DNA from: Cyanoderma ruficeps
Taxonomy: Eukaryota; Chordata; Aves; Passeriformes; Timaliidae
Length of the DNA: 64,000 nucleotides
Assembly (NCBI GenBank): GCA_008694505.1
Contig: VZDJ01000052.1
Location: forward strand, 2,807,245 to 2,871,244
Reading direction: 5' to 3'
Below the pieces are notes generated by a model that saw only the letters and a list, made by a program, of their open reading frames with translations, was not told where the DNA came from and searched no databases. The first letter of the stretch is position 1. Every line of letters starts with the position of its first letter. Of the stretch, positions 26,477 through 37,497 are shown piece by piece. The position numbers and the translations under genes are program-made.

Positions 26477-27948
26477 AGGATGGCAGGACCTAATAATCTT
26501 CAGCACTTGCAAACAGGTTACAAAGCTGGAGTTTAAACCTGTAAATAGTTCTTTTTTCTTCAACCACTGACCAGATTTTAAGGTCACCCATCTGGTGACA
26601 TGGCAGGCATTTCTTTCTGTCAGATCAATACCACTATGAAAGTGTTCATGTAGCATCTTTAAACCCCTTTGGCATCTTCTTCTGGTCTTTGATGCAAAGG
26701 GCAAATGAGTGAGGCATCTTATCTGAACTCCTGCAGGCCATTATAAATTGTTTTATTTTAGCACTAGGAAATGTTGTGTCCTTAAATATATGTGTGAATT
26801 GTACTGAGGCAGTTCCGGTCTTAGTTTTTAAGCTGAGATGATTCAAATTGGAAAACTCTATTTTAGGAGCTTCAGATAAAGTTTGAAAAGCATCAGAGTT
26901 ACTTGTCTGGAATTCATGTTTTAAAATTGAGTACAATGTAAAGATTAGGATTAATGTTATGAATTTCGAACAGAATTATCAGTGAGAACTGGTGGGTTTT
27001 TTTCAGAATTTTTCATGTTTAATAGCTCCATTAGACCTCAAGGTTAATACAAGAATCTGGTCTTTATAAAACAGCTCAAAAATGTCTTTTAATAAGGGTG
27101 TGCAAGGGGAAAACGTTTCACAGCTATGTCAGTTCCACATAAAAAATTACCAGATTTTTACACAGCTGAACTATTTCCTGACTGCCGTCTCTCTCCTGGT
27201 TTTGGTTTGATGTACAGGTTTACATTCTACACTCTGAAGTGCTAATGAAAGAGTGAGAAAGGGAATTTTGGTTTCTGTTGCAGACTTCAAACCCTGTGAT
27301 CCGTGTAAGCCCTTTCTTTGTCATTAGCTGATGTAGGATGGAGCCGCAGCAGCAGAGGAGCTCCGTGTTCCTTTGGGAAATAATGTTGGACAGGCAACCC
27401 TCTTCCGTGGGGCTCTGTAAACACAGGCAGGACTTTAATAGAGATGCCTGGTCTCTGGCTAGCTCACCATTAATCATTTAAAAGTAACTAAAGCTGAACC
27501 TCAGAGACAAGCAGCCGCAGAATCAAAAATTCACCAGGGGTTTTCACAGCGGGGTGAGTAAACGTGCCAAAACAGACTCTTGTGAAGGAGTTTTATGCTC
27601 GTGCTGCTCTCCTCCCCCACACGTATTAAGGAGATACTTAACACTGCTGAACTGTTATTAAAGAAGTGTATGGAGAAATTAAGGAAGTTTAAAACCAAAC
27701 AGAAAAGCAATGAAAAGGGATCTTCTGCACTAGATGTGTCTGTTTATATTGCAACTGCTGGATGAAGATTCGTGACTTAATATAGGTTCTGCTCTTAATA
27801 TAGTAATTGATTATTAAATTTGCCCTTTGTGGAAACCATTCCTAAGGGAGAAGGAAAAAATAGATCAATCCCATGCTCATCCCCTTTGAATATCAACAAA
27901 AGCATGTTTGAGCTGTCAGGGTATCTGTGCCTGATATTAGTGACCCAC

Positions 27949-27990
27949 TATAAATATATAAAAATATATATATCTATATAAATTATTTTA
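27949..27990. repeat. AT-rich (TA)n-like low-complexity tract
   Basis: Degenerate TA-rich stretch (TATAAATATATAAAAATATA and similar) of about 40 bases with almost no G or C. Confidence 0.85.
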
Positions 27991-28467
27991 CAATGTATTT
28001 CTGGTGCATATAAACAAGAAATCACTGGCACAAAAAGACTGAAGCCCTTGTTCTGCAAGAGCTGTGCTGCTTATTGTGATACTTTGGATTTATTTTGTGG
28101 AGTGTGAAGCTTGGGAAGGGTTTGTTATCATTTCTCCTGGTCTCTCAGGAGCTGGAAGCTGTGGCTGTCTCCAAGGCAAGAATAATGGTACAAGATGGAT
28201 GAAGGTGGTGGTACCAAGCACAAGATTTTTCATGATTTATCTTCAAAGCAATGATTGGTATTTGCCAAGAGTTGCACAAAACTGTTGTAGCTTTGTTGTG
28301 CAGAAATGGAGAAAAGCCACCAATTTACCATGTAGGTATAAGTTTAGGTGCTGATCAGCGTGAAAAATTAGTTGTACTAGGATGAGTTTAAGCATGTCTC
28401 TGAAATTAAAATTGTAGGGTTTTTTTGTATTAGTAGTAATGACTAAATGTTCAAATTTGTTGTTTAG

Positions 28468-28539
28468 GAAGAATGTCAGAGAGCAGTCATTCTGAGAAAA
28501 ATCAGGTGGCTACAAGCCCAATATTAGAAATACATATGT
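28468..28539 (+). other. Candidate cassette exon in PLCB1 intron (weak)
   Basis: A 72-base segment bounded by an acceptor (TTTGTTGTTTAG, AG at 28466-28467, with a possible branch site in GACTAAAT upstream) and a strong donor (GTAAGT at 28540). One frame is open and polar (MSESSHSEKNQVATSP), but it is out of phase with PLCB1. Read in the phase left by the upstream exon, it meets a TAG near its end. If spliced in, it would therefore truncate the PLCB1 message. The polypyrimidine tract is mediocre. Confidence 0.2.
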
Positions 28540-30946
28540 GTAAGTATTTATTTGTGTGTCTTGTTAATGGATGCATACACACTGTACATGGCAAATTAAA
28601 AGGAATTTGGTGCAGCACAATACAAATTATTACAATTGTAATCACCGCTTTCTGCGGGAAGCAGGAAATACTTGTTTTTCACTCATCTGAGCAATGGCCA
28701 AGAGCTGTGACAGAGCAGAGTTTATAAAACAAGAAGAAAAACAATATCCTCTGCAGCCAGAAGAACCCAAACACGCCTTATCTTCCCCGCCGTGTTCTGG
28801 GGGAGAACAAGTGGCAGCAGCCATCAAAGTAGGCAGCGCTGGCTGCGGACAGGATGTGGGTGACAAAGCGATAATTAAATCCCTTTCTCTGGCTGCCTGA
28901 GCCTGCTTTCAACTCCACGGCACAGATAGACTGTCTTGCCTTTGCAGAAGCTCAGCCTGGTCTCTGCTGTAGAAACCCAGAACTCTGTTGGTGCAAAAGC
29001 TTTCCCAGATGAGTCTCCCGAGTTGTTCTGGTTTCTTGGTCTCCCAGCTGAGGATGCATCTCACAGGTGCTTTTCACGACTTGTACACGGAGGCTTCAAC
29101 ACAGTCAGCAGCAGTCACTTTTTATCTGCAGGCAAGTGCCCAATGACCTGAAAGTCTTCTACCCAAATTAGCTCTTCCCTAAGTAGTTCCTTTGGGGATT
29201 GGAGATACCTGTGTGCGTTCCCCTGGGCTACATAAAACGTGAAAAGGCAATGTTTGGTTATACGGCAATGCAGTAGACCTCACGATTTTTTGTATCTGTC
29301 ATGGTTTTATTTAATTCAGTGGCGCTGCTCTAATCATAAGTTAATTGCCTGAAGTTTGGATGATACTTCATTGACTCACAGCAGCTTGGTCCTGGTTTTA
29401 TCATGCAGAACTTAGTTCTCTCTGTAAGGGAGCATCAGGCTGTGTGCTGAGTTTCTCCTGACATCGGTCCCGAGAGACTTTCCCTGGACTGGCTGTCCTA
29501 AGTCACTGCCATGTGTTGAGAATTCTCTCAGGCCCAGCTCCAGGAAAGCACTCAGGCATGTATAGAACTTGTGATGGTAGCTTCAATTGGCCATTGACAT
29601 CAATGGGAATGCTGATGTAATAAAAATTATGCACATGATTAAGTGCTTGGCTGGGCAGAAGCCTGAGCTAATTCTTTTTTGTAAGCAGATTTGGACACAA
29701 ATTGACACTATATTTCTGTTTTCTTTAATTTATTATAGGAATTTCGGGTGGAGGTAATTTAATCTCCCATCAAAGACTTCAGCAAACACAACCATTAGAA
29801 CAAAACATTTTAAAGTAATTATAATAGAGCTTGTCAAAACCACTTAGCATCACGTAGCTAAGATCTTACTGGCCCAAGCTTTCTTAGTTTAAGCACCTTG
29901 AAAGGGTCCTTGAAAGTAGATGATAAAATATGAAATAGAAACAAAAGAATGCATTTGTGTTTCTGTTTATTGAATTTAGGGAATAATTTATCTGCATGAA
30001 GAAGCAGGACTGCACTCAAGTCATCCATCTACATCACAAGTGTCTGTGTGTAGCTTTGTGATCAAACCACCTTTCCTGGGTTAGGATCAGGTGTGAAATG
30101 CCACAGCTTTGGAGCCAGCTGAGGGTGTGCTCTGTGCTCTTTATCTCTCAAACTGCAGTGCTGTGGGGAGTTTTTGGCATCTGAGTGAAACCCTGGTGCA
30201 TGGATTTAAATGTTGGTGCCCATTTCTGAGCTGACTCCATTTTGCCCCGACCGTGTTCCAGCGGCGTCAAGGTGCTGCTGGTGGAGGGAAAGGGGAGAAG
30301 CTGGATGCCTGCAGATTTGATTCAGTGGTTTGTAAAATGGCCACGTTCCTGTGTCTGATTGCTCTGTGCAGGGTTATGATTGTGTCTGAGATGCTTTCAT
30401 TTATTAAATGGGTGTGAGCTACTGTTTATAAAAAACATCTGCATGACAGGCTCCATTTTCAAGGCATACAGGCAATAATTCTGTTCTAAACAAAAGGCTG
30501 GCATGGTTGTCTTGGGGAAATGCTTATTGCTAGAAAATATTAAGTGAGCTGGTTGGCTTTCTTTCAAAACTTAAAAGCAGTGGTGCTTTCTGTTGGAGCT
30601 GAACACTAAATGATTTTTCCTCTGTTTCACCGATGGGGAGAGAAACAAAGAGCTGTGTTCTGTCTTCGCATTATTTCTGTGAAGGTTATGGTATTATTTC
30701 AAATAGGATGTGTTCTGAAAATGGTGAAATTGAGGCTTTATTTTATTTTTTTCTGATATATGTATATTTAAGTTGCCTTTATTCATAGTACCATTTTTTA
30801 TTGGACATGCTTCATAGTAAGTTGTCTTCATGCAATACAGGAAGTTTTCTGGCTATGGGAGGTGGCTGGAGCTGGTGTCACGAGGACCAAGCCTGTGCCT
30901 TATTTACCTCTTTTTTTCTTTTGGTAGTGTCATTTCATCATACAGT

Positions 30947-31145
30947 GAATCACAGAATTGTTCTGGTTAAAGACCACCTGGTCCAATGTACCCCCTGCCA
31001 TGGGCAGGGACATGTCTTACTATCCCAGGTTGCTCCAAGCTCCATCCAAGCTGGCCGTGGACACTTCCAGCAATGGGGCAGCCACAGCTTCTCTGGGCAA
31101 CCCGTGACAGGTCTTCACCTCTCTCACAGGAAAGAATTTCACCAT
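30947..31145 (-). mobile_element. CR1 LINE 3' tail fragment, antisense
   Basis: Inverted CR1 copy. Diagnostic + strand runs are GAATCACAGAATTG, CCCCTGCCATGGGCAGGGAC, CCCAGGTTGCTCCAAGC, TGGGGCAGCCACAGCTTCTC and GGAAAGAATTTC. Truncated at 5' (right-hand side here) with no coding remnant recognised. Confidence 0.88.
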
Positions 31146-33330
31146 TGGTTTTGTGAGGACATTTTAAAATAAAATTTTTAAAAAGTTGTATTTCCCAGCA
31201 ATTTTGTAAATAGAAACGTAGCGTAGAAGGAGAAGCTATTGACAATTTCTGCCCTCTAAAGTACCTTATTGAGCTTTATACCCCAGGAGATCCATCCAGT
31301 CACTGGTAAAATCTGCTCTGCTTCCCCACAGTTTCTCTGGAGTGCTCTGGAACTCAGCAGGTCTGGTTCTCCATGTCAGCACCATGAGGTGTTTGCCCTC
31401 TGTGAGCACCTTGGTGGTGGGAGCTCTGCTGTTCATCCCAGGAGGAGCTGTGGAAATCCAGCCAAGTTCACAGCTGAGGTGGATTAGGTGTTTGAAAATG
31501 AGTTTCAAGCTGAGTTAACTTAATAGCAGAATTGTCTATCAATATTAAACTGGGGAAGTTATTTGGTACTTGTGCTTGAAGCATGGATCGAATCCCTGAA
31601 TAAGTCGCTCTGATGGTTAATTGCCTGCAGAAATAAAAGGATGTGACCTTTTCCAGCTCTCAGTTCAGCTTTGCTTTACAGGCAGTAGCTCTTGTGCAGG
31701 CTTCTGTTTGGACAGCTCTTGCGTTTTCTCCCAATTAATTCCCATCCGGGTTGCTGGAAGTAATAAATCAGGCTTTTGGAAAACCAAACAATGTTGGTCT
31801 TTTGGGGAGGAATGAATAAAGTGAGGTGGTTATTGGCTTCGCAATACAATTGCTATCTATCTCCTGCTCTGGCAGAAATGAGCAGAGAACCACATTTTTT
31901 CCATGTAGCCTTGTAAGACACGCTCAGCCTGAGCACATGAACTTTGGTGGTCCCAAAAGTTTTGGGCAAAGAAAGCTGTCAGTTCTCTTTCACACTGACA
32001 GTGCCTATTAGTGGGAATATAACCAGCTCCAGAGGCTGGGTCAGCACAACTGGTTTTCATCTCATTTCACGGAGCAAAAGCCATGTGCACGTTCCCGTTA
32101 CAGCTTTTGAGTTTTTGGAAAATATTCTGGGCCTGGTGCTGTGTGCTCGCTGTTGCTTTTTTGAAAAGCTGCAAATAGTAAATGTGTCTCAAAAAATTGC
32201 AAATAGCCACCACATTCAGTGTGTGAAATCTTTCTGCTTCTCTCAGCTTGCAACAATTTTGTCATTATGTCACCTCCTAAAGATTTAGTTGTTATTGACA
32301 GTCAGCAGGACATAGCTTTAGTGTTACTTGGGTGATTTTGAAGATGAAATATTTCTTTAAAAAAAACAACACAAAACACTTTTCTAACTGAACTCAGCTC
32401 CAAACGCAGATTATATTTGCCACGTCAGTACAGAAACAGTTGCTGTGTTTGCCAGAGGACAAGACACATCTCGGAGATGACACTTGCTGATTGTGAATGA
32501 GGAGGACATTTTTTTTTAAATTGGGAGATGTTTTTTTGCTGATGGAAATATTATACACTGCTGTCAGTGGGAGGGATGACAATTTGTGTGCGAGAAGGAA
32601 TATCCAGTTATAACTTGAATCCCCTTGGGGTCAGCTGGAATATTTTACAGTACAGAGGTTCCGACCCTATCATGAAAGCCTCAGGTTATACTGACTTTTG
32701 CTCATATTTCTCAGCAGTAATACACAGAGGTCAAAATATCAGAGTCTGACCTAATTATTGAAGAACAATATTGCATTTTCCCTGAGGTACCTCAGGGTCA
32801 GCTGTGTAGCTTTTAATGGGGAAATATTTCAAAGCGATGCTAAGTTATAAGCTTACCACTCAGTTATAAAAAAAAATAAAATAAATTTCACACTGTGTCT
32901 CCACTGGGGCTTCCAAGTGCCTAAAATTTCTCATTAATTGGTGTAGTGGCAAAAACCTGTGGTTCAGGGGAATGTGCTGCTGGATTGTGTGACTGCAGCT
33001 AAAGTTCATGGAGAATTTTAGTTTGTTTCTTTGTGTCATCTCCTTGCTTGGGTTCAGCTCTTTGCCTGTCCAGAAGTGTGGTTGTAGTGTACTTATTTTA
33101 AAACTTTAAAGCTTATGAACTATGTTACCCTGGATTCAGCTTAAATAATCAAAATTGTGCCATTTAATACAAGATTATAGCAATAAATTGTCATTCATTC
33201 AGCTCTTTTGGAGTAAAATCTCCCAGTAATTTCTAAAACAGAGTTGAAGAATGCGCTTTTAAGGCAGGTAAAAAAATAAAACAATGTTTTATGTTTAATG
33301 TTTTCCCTTCTGTGTGCTCCTGGTGATGAG
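31146..33330. other. Intron without recognisable genes
   Basis: Nothing supported except the 18-base palindrome at 32780. Confidence 0.6.
32780..32797. repeat. 18-base perfect palindrome
   Basis: CCCTGAGGTACCTCAGGG equals its own reverse complement. The flanking bases do not extend it. Confidence 0.97.
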
Positions 33331-33371
33331 GTGGAAGTGGACACATCTCACTTTACAAACTTGTCACTGTC

Positions 33372-33467
33372 ATGGGTCCGTCCAGCCTCGCCACAAACAT
33401 GGACACAGAGTCCTTTCTGGATGGAGCAACAACGTCGTCAGATTCTGTACAAACAGCCCTAATGAAT
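33372..33467 (+). CDS. Candidate alternative first coding exon (unproven)
   Basis: Seen: an ATG in good context (GTCATGG) opens 32 codons that stop exactly, in phase 0, at a consensus donor GTGAGT (33468). A second in-frame ATG at 33399 has an even better context (ACAAACATGG). The peptide is polar and Ser/Thr-rich (MDTESFLDGATTSSDSVQTA), with no signal or membrane segment. Several CpGs fall within 80 bases, which is unusual for this CpG-poor intron. An in-frame stop sits just upstream at 33327. The frame stays open past the donor to 33956, but that part looks like plain intron. Inference: because PLCB1 exon 4 must begin in phase 0, this exon could splice to it in frame and give a PLCB1 form with a truncated PH domain. 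I do not recognise the peptide, and chance is a real alternative. Confidence 0.3.
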
Positions 33468-34070
33468 GTGAGTCACTTCATTCTTGGAATTCGTTTCTGT
33501 GCTGCAAATGGACATAATTATGTGGCTAAACTGAGAGGAGCCATAAACAAAACAGAACTGCCAACCAAGTCCTGCAGGAAGCAACAGGCTGAGCCTCGCC
33601 ATTGCTGGCCTGTGGAAAAAGGGCTGCCAGGAGGGTCATGGGAAGCAGAGACAGGATGGGGAAAGACCATCTTGGGCTCTGTGGGCAGGGTCAGCAGGGA
33701 GGAGCTGGGGGAACAGCAGCTGCCATCCATGCAGGAGTGGGTTTTCCCTTGCCTTCTCTCCACAGTTCTGCCAGGACACTCTCCTAGTGGTGGGATTCTG
33801 CCTTCCACATCACTGGGCTTAGCTAGGCCTGCTGTCCTAGGTGGGAAACTTTGGAAGTGGCTGAAGCATTTAAAAACCCAAGTGCTGTTTGTCAGTTCCT
33901 CTGCTTTACCTCAGTACAGAGGTTGCTTTTTAATTGCATCCTTGGTGATTCATTGAACACAGGAATTGGATGGATGTGTCCCTCCTTTCCTGTACAGCTG
34001 TTTTTTGCAAGGTGGCCTCAGTCTTTTCATGAGTTTTCAGGGTGGCATCCGAGTTCTCAGTGTGGGTTGT

Positions 34071-34116
34071 GGGAGCCCTTTAAACCCATCCCTGGGAGCC
34101 CTTTAAACCCATCCCT
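34071..34116. repeat. 23-bp perfect tandem duplication
   Basis: The unit at 34071-34093 (beginning GGGAGCCCTTTAAACCC and ending ATCCCT) is repeated exactly at 34094-34116. It is a recent local duplication, since there are no mismatches. Confidence 0.97.
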
Positions 34117-34492
34117 GTACTCATCTGATAAATGCAAGAATGCAGAGGACAGGAAGGTGTGATAGAAAAAAAAGCAGGGACAGCTGAAATAGGGATCCTG
34201 TTTTATACTCCAGGATTGCAAGAAAAGAGATTTGTCACTTTTGGGCAGCAAAGCCCTGCCAGCAGAGAAGGCAGTGCTGCTGAAATGCCTGTGTGGTCCA
34301 TCTCCAGCTTCCTCTCCCCAGCTCCTCCAGCAGCTCAGGGGAGGCAGGGCCGGAGCGTGGCATCTTTCCCTGCGTTTATCTCTGCGTGGCCCCTTCCCTC
34401 ATTTCCTCGGATCAACACATTGGCAGCCCTCACTCATCCTGCCCCTGGCAGACACTGGCAGCACGGGGTGGGCAAAGGGGAGCTTGTGCTGC

Positions 34493-34600
34493 CTCCTTCC
34501 CACCATCTCCCTCCTTCCCACCATCTCCCTCCTTCCCACCATCTCCCTCCTTCCCACCAGCTCCCTCCTTCCCACCAGCTCCCTCCTTCCCACCAGCTCC
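34493..34600. repeat. 18-bp minisatellite, six copies, G-quadruplex spacing on - strand
   Basis: Six perfectly spaced 18-bp units at 34493, 34511, 34529, 34547, 34565 and 34583. The first three read CTCCTTCCCACCATCTCC and the last three read CTCCTTCCCACCAGCTCC. The array is thus built of two homogeneous three-copy blocks differing at two adjacent positions. Unit junctions create CCC tracts, giving eleven C3 tracts with alternating 5- and 7-base loops. The - strand therefore fits the G3N1-7 quadruplex pattern at least twice in succession. Because 18 is a multiple of 3 and the unit has no stop codon in any phase, every one of the six reading frames stays open here, which explains the cluster of spurious frames. 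Confidence 0.97.
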
Positions 34601-37471
34601 TCTGCCAGGCCGGCATCCAGAGCACTACAATGGGATATTGTGCCGCCGGCATTGCGTGCCACTGTTTAGATGGGGTGGGGAAAGGGTCATTATATTTCTT
34701 TTTTTTTTTGTACAGTGGGAGCCAGCAATCTGGAACAAACTGCTTTAGAAAGCGCCCAACGTGCCTTTCAGTATTGCCAAAATAAGAAACACATTATCTG
34801 GCAAAAAAAAAAAGAGTCCACGCTGCTTATGTTGTGGAGGGGTTTCTTTCTTCCACCCTTTTGGGATATTTTTACCAAGCAAAAAAGCCTCAGGAAAACC
34901 CTTTAAGAAATGTTAGTGTTCAACCTTTTGTGAGGGGAGGGCATGCTACTAATGGTTGGTAATTATACCTTATTTTCTCCGAGGAAATTCACAAATCTGA
35001 CTTCTTTTTCTTTGAGAAGGCAGCAGTCCCTTTGTGTGTGGTTAAATGGCTGGTTTGCTTCAGAACAAGCCTGCAGAAGCATTGTTTGGAAGCAGAAAGA
35101 AGTGAAAGGTGGCAGCCTAATTACTGAGCTGAGGTGCCTCTAGAGACAAGTGAGGTGCCACACGGCTTTCTGAGGGAACCAGCCCATTCAGCTCCAGGAA
35201 CACTTGGGAACATTCAGTAAAAACAGGTATTCCAGAGTTTGAGCAGTGAGAAGAGGAAAATCAATATTGTGTGTTAGGGACACTGTCATAATTGGCAGTG
35301 AGTAGATGTCAGATCCTCCTGTGTGGTGTTCCCACGTAAGCCAGGCTTTGACTGGGGTGCCAGAACTGTCCACACTGGGGTTTCCACCTCCCAGATTTCT
35401 CTTTGGAAGTGTTCAGAAGTGATGGTGCAATTGGCTCTCATCCTCCCCTCCCAACCCTTCATCATCCCCACATGCAATTGCTTCAAGTTTCCTCTGGTGA
35501 ACTTAAAGAAGAAGCGATAAAACAATTCCAGCACACCTTGACCTTCGATGGTTGCACAGTACGGATTTATTATTGGGGTTTTGTCTTAGTAAATTGGCCT
35601 GAAGTTTTGCAATAACTGTTGTAATACGGTGGACTCGGTGTTGCTCTGTTTCAGACATGTAATCAACCATCTAGTTTTTTCCTCCTTAATTCTGGGATAT
35701 TTGTGCATTTACATAGTTTTGACTCATCTTCCAGTGGTGTGACTACTTGATCTCTGGCCATGGAGATTTGAGAGAAATTCTTCAATACAAGCAACAATTC
35801 AGATGGTTGTTTGTGCTGTGTCATTTTAGGAATGCTGTAGTGCCATTTCACCAGTCTTTTATGTATGTTAATAAAATACAAGTTTCATAAATATCCAGAA
35901 CTATGGCATGCTAATGATTTGGGATTTTTTAAAAAAATGTTTGGGTTTTTTTTTCCTTTTAACATTACAGACAGGTGGCCAAACCCCTTTAGGCTTTTAG
36001 GAGTTACCTTGTGCTCTGCAGCAGAACTGTGTGTTGAAGCTGCCCAACACACAAGAAGCCAGGAAAGGACAGAGCTCAAGGGAGACTCTTCTCCCTCCTG
36101 GTCCTGCACCCCAAGGCAAAACATCGTTATGATTTCACTTGAGACTAGGGAAGGAAGTAGTCTTGAAATGTAAAGAAAACAGAAATAGGTAATTTTGTCA
36201 TGTTTTTGACGTGTTACATAAAGTAACATGTTCCTGCATGAGCTGCCAGATTTGCCTTTGTCTTTTCTGTATTCAGCTCTTTTTATTAAGAGCAACTAAC
36301 TGTTGCTAAACTCTTGTTCAGGTGGGCCTTTTGCTTTGCCTGTGCACTCCTGCATTTGTTTGTCCATACACATAACCCAGTGTGGCTCTGTTTCCACACC
36401 TTGTTCCTGCTGCCCCTGTCACCCTTAAACATCAGCACACATTTCTTTCCTGTCTGGGCAGGGGAACCTGTTGTGACTCTAGGTGTCACTGCTCTTAGCT
36501 GAGAGGACAGCTCAGTGTTGAATAAAGCTGGGCACCTTGGTTCACTGTTCATTCCCTTGTTCTCCAGCGCTCTCCCATTGTGTGTGGCTCCATTCCTTCT
36601 GCAGCCAGCAGCCCGTGCTGCACAGGATGCTTGGCCAGCTCCTGTTGTGCCAGCAGAGGATTTGTGCACTCTGGTGCTGCAGGAGTGTCCTTCTTGCCCC
36701 TGTTTCACGCTGGCAGAGCAGGTTTGACACACACAAATGGGATGAAAGTCAATTTAGAGTTGTGCTTCAGGAGCATCCTAATGGAGTCCTGCTCATGGGT
36801 GCAGCAGATCCACTCCTCACCTCTGGCATGCATCAGTCAGGGTTTCAGCAGATCTGCTCCTGGCATCTTCACTGCTGTTAATGTACAGGAGGCCAGGGTT
36901 ATCTTAAGCTTTTCCCCTCCTGATTTAAGTTGTGGCATCCTGTGCTGGGCTTGTGTAATAAGTGATCTTAATCTCACTGACAGAGCCTGTCTCTCTTTGC
37001 TGGCAGTGTTAGACACACTCAACTTGTAGCCACTGGACTTTTCATTTAAAGCTGCCTCAGGATTTGTTGTGCTTGACCGGTGCTTCATGGGAAGGTTGAT
37101 TTGGGAGGGATTTACTGGGTCTGTAGGTCCTGGATCCCCTGGTTTCACAGGCTTTGCCCTAAAATCCTATTCAGAGACTTCTTAAATTCCTTTGATTCCC
37201 AAGTTACTCGATGAAAGGATTATAGGTTGAGCTGCCCAATTCTCCATCCCAGCCCTGACTGGCACTGAAGTTTATGGATGCAGTGTTTTATCCAGCTGGC
37301 ATCTGAGCCCTTCACACCATAGGCAGAAACAGGAGGAGAGGTGGAGGTGCTTCCTGTAGTAGTGAAGTGCCAGGGGAAGTGGCCCTTCATTTTTGACATC
37401 TGCTTTTCCTTGAAATGTTTCTCTCTCACTCCATAAGCACTGAGTCTTCTGAAGACACATGGCAGTGAAAT

Positions 37472-37497
37472 ATTGAGCTGGAAAATTGAGCTGGAAA
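37472..37497. repeat. 13-bp perfect tandem duplication
   Basis: ATTGAGCTGGAAA occurs twice head to tail, at 37472-37484 and 37485-37497. Confidence 0.95.

Larger units (their letters stand above)
20601..30946. other. Intron, mostly featureless
   Basis: Ten kilobases with only simple repeats (26.45 and 27.95 kb) and the weak cassette-exon candidate at 28.47 kb. A short inverted repeat GATATGCA/TGCATATC with an 11-base loop lies just beyond the CR1 tail, at 20754-20780. No mobile element was recognised. Confidence 0.55.

Noticed and set aside
31583..31600. GGATCGAATCCC, similar to a tRNA B box
   Set aside because: No matching A box, acceptor stem or cloverleaf could be drawn around it.
33468..33956. 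Continuation of the 194-codon frame beyond the donor at 33468
   Set aside because: No recognisable domain and ordinary intron composition. The open frame is attributable to locally higher GC.
34717..34830. A strong polypyrimidine tract and CAG acceptor at 34716 followed by an open frame
   Set aside because: No donor follows at a plausible distance, and the phase-0 reading meets a stop after ten codons.
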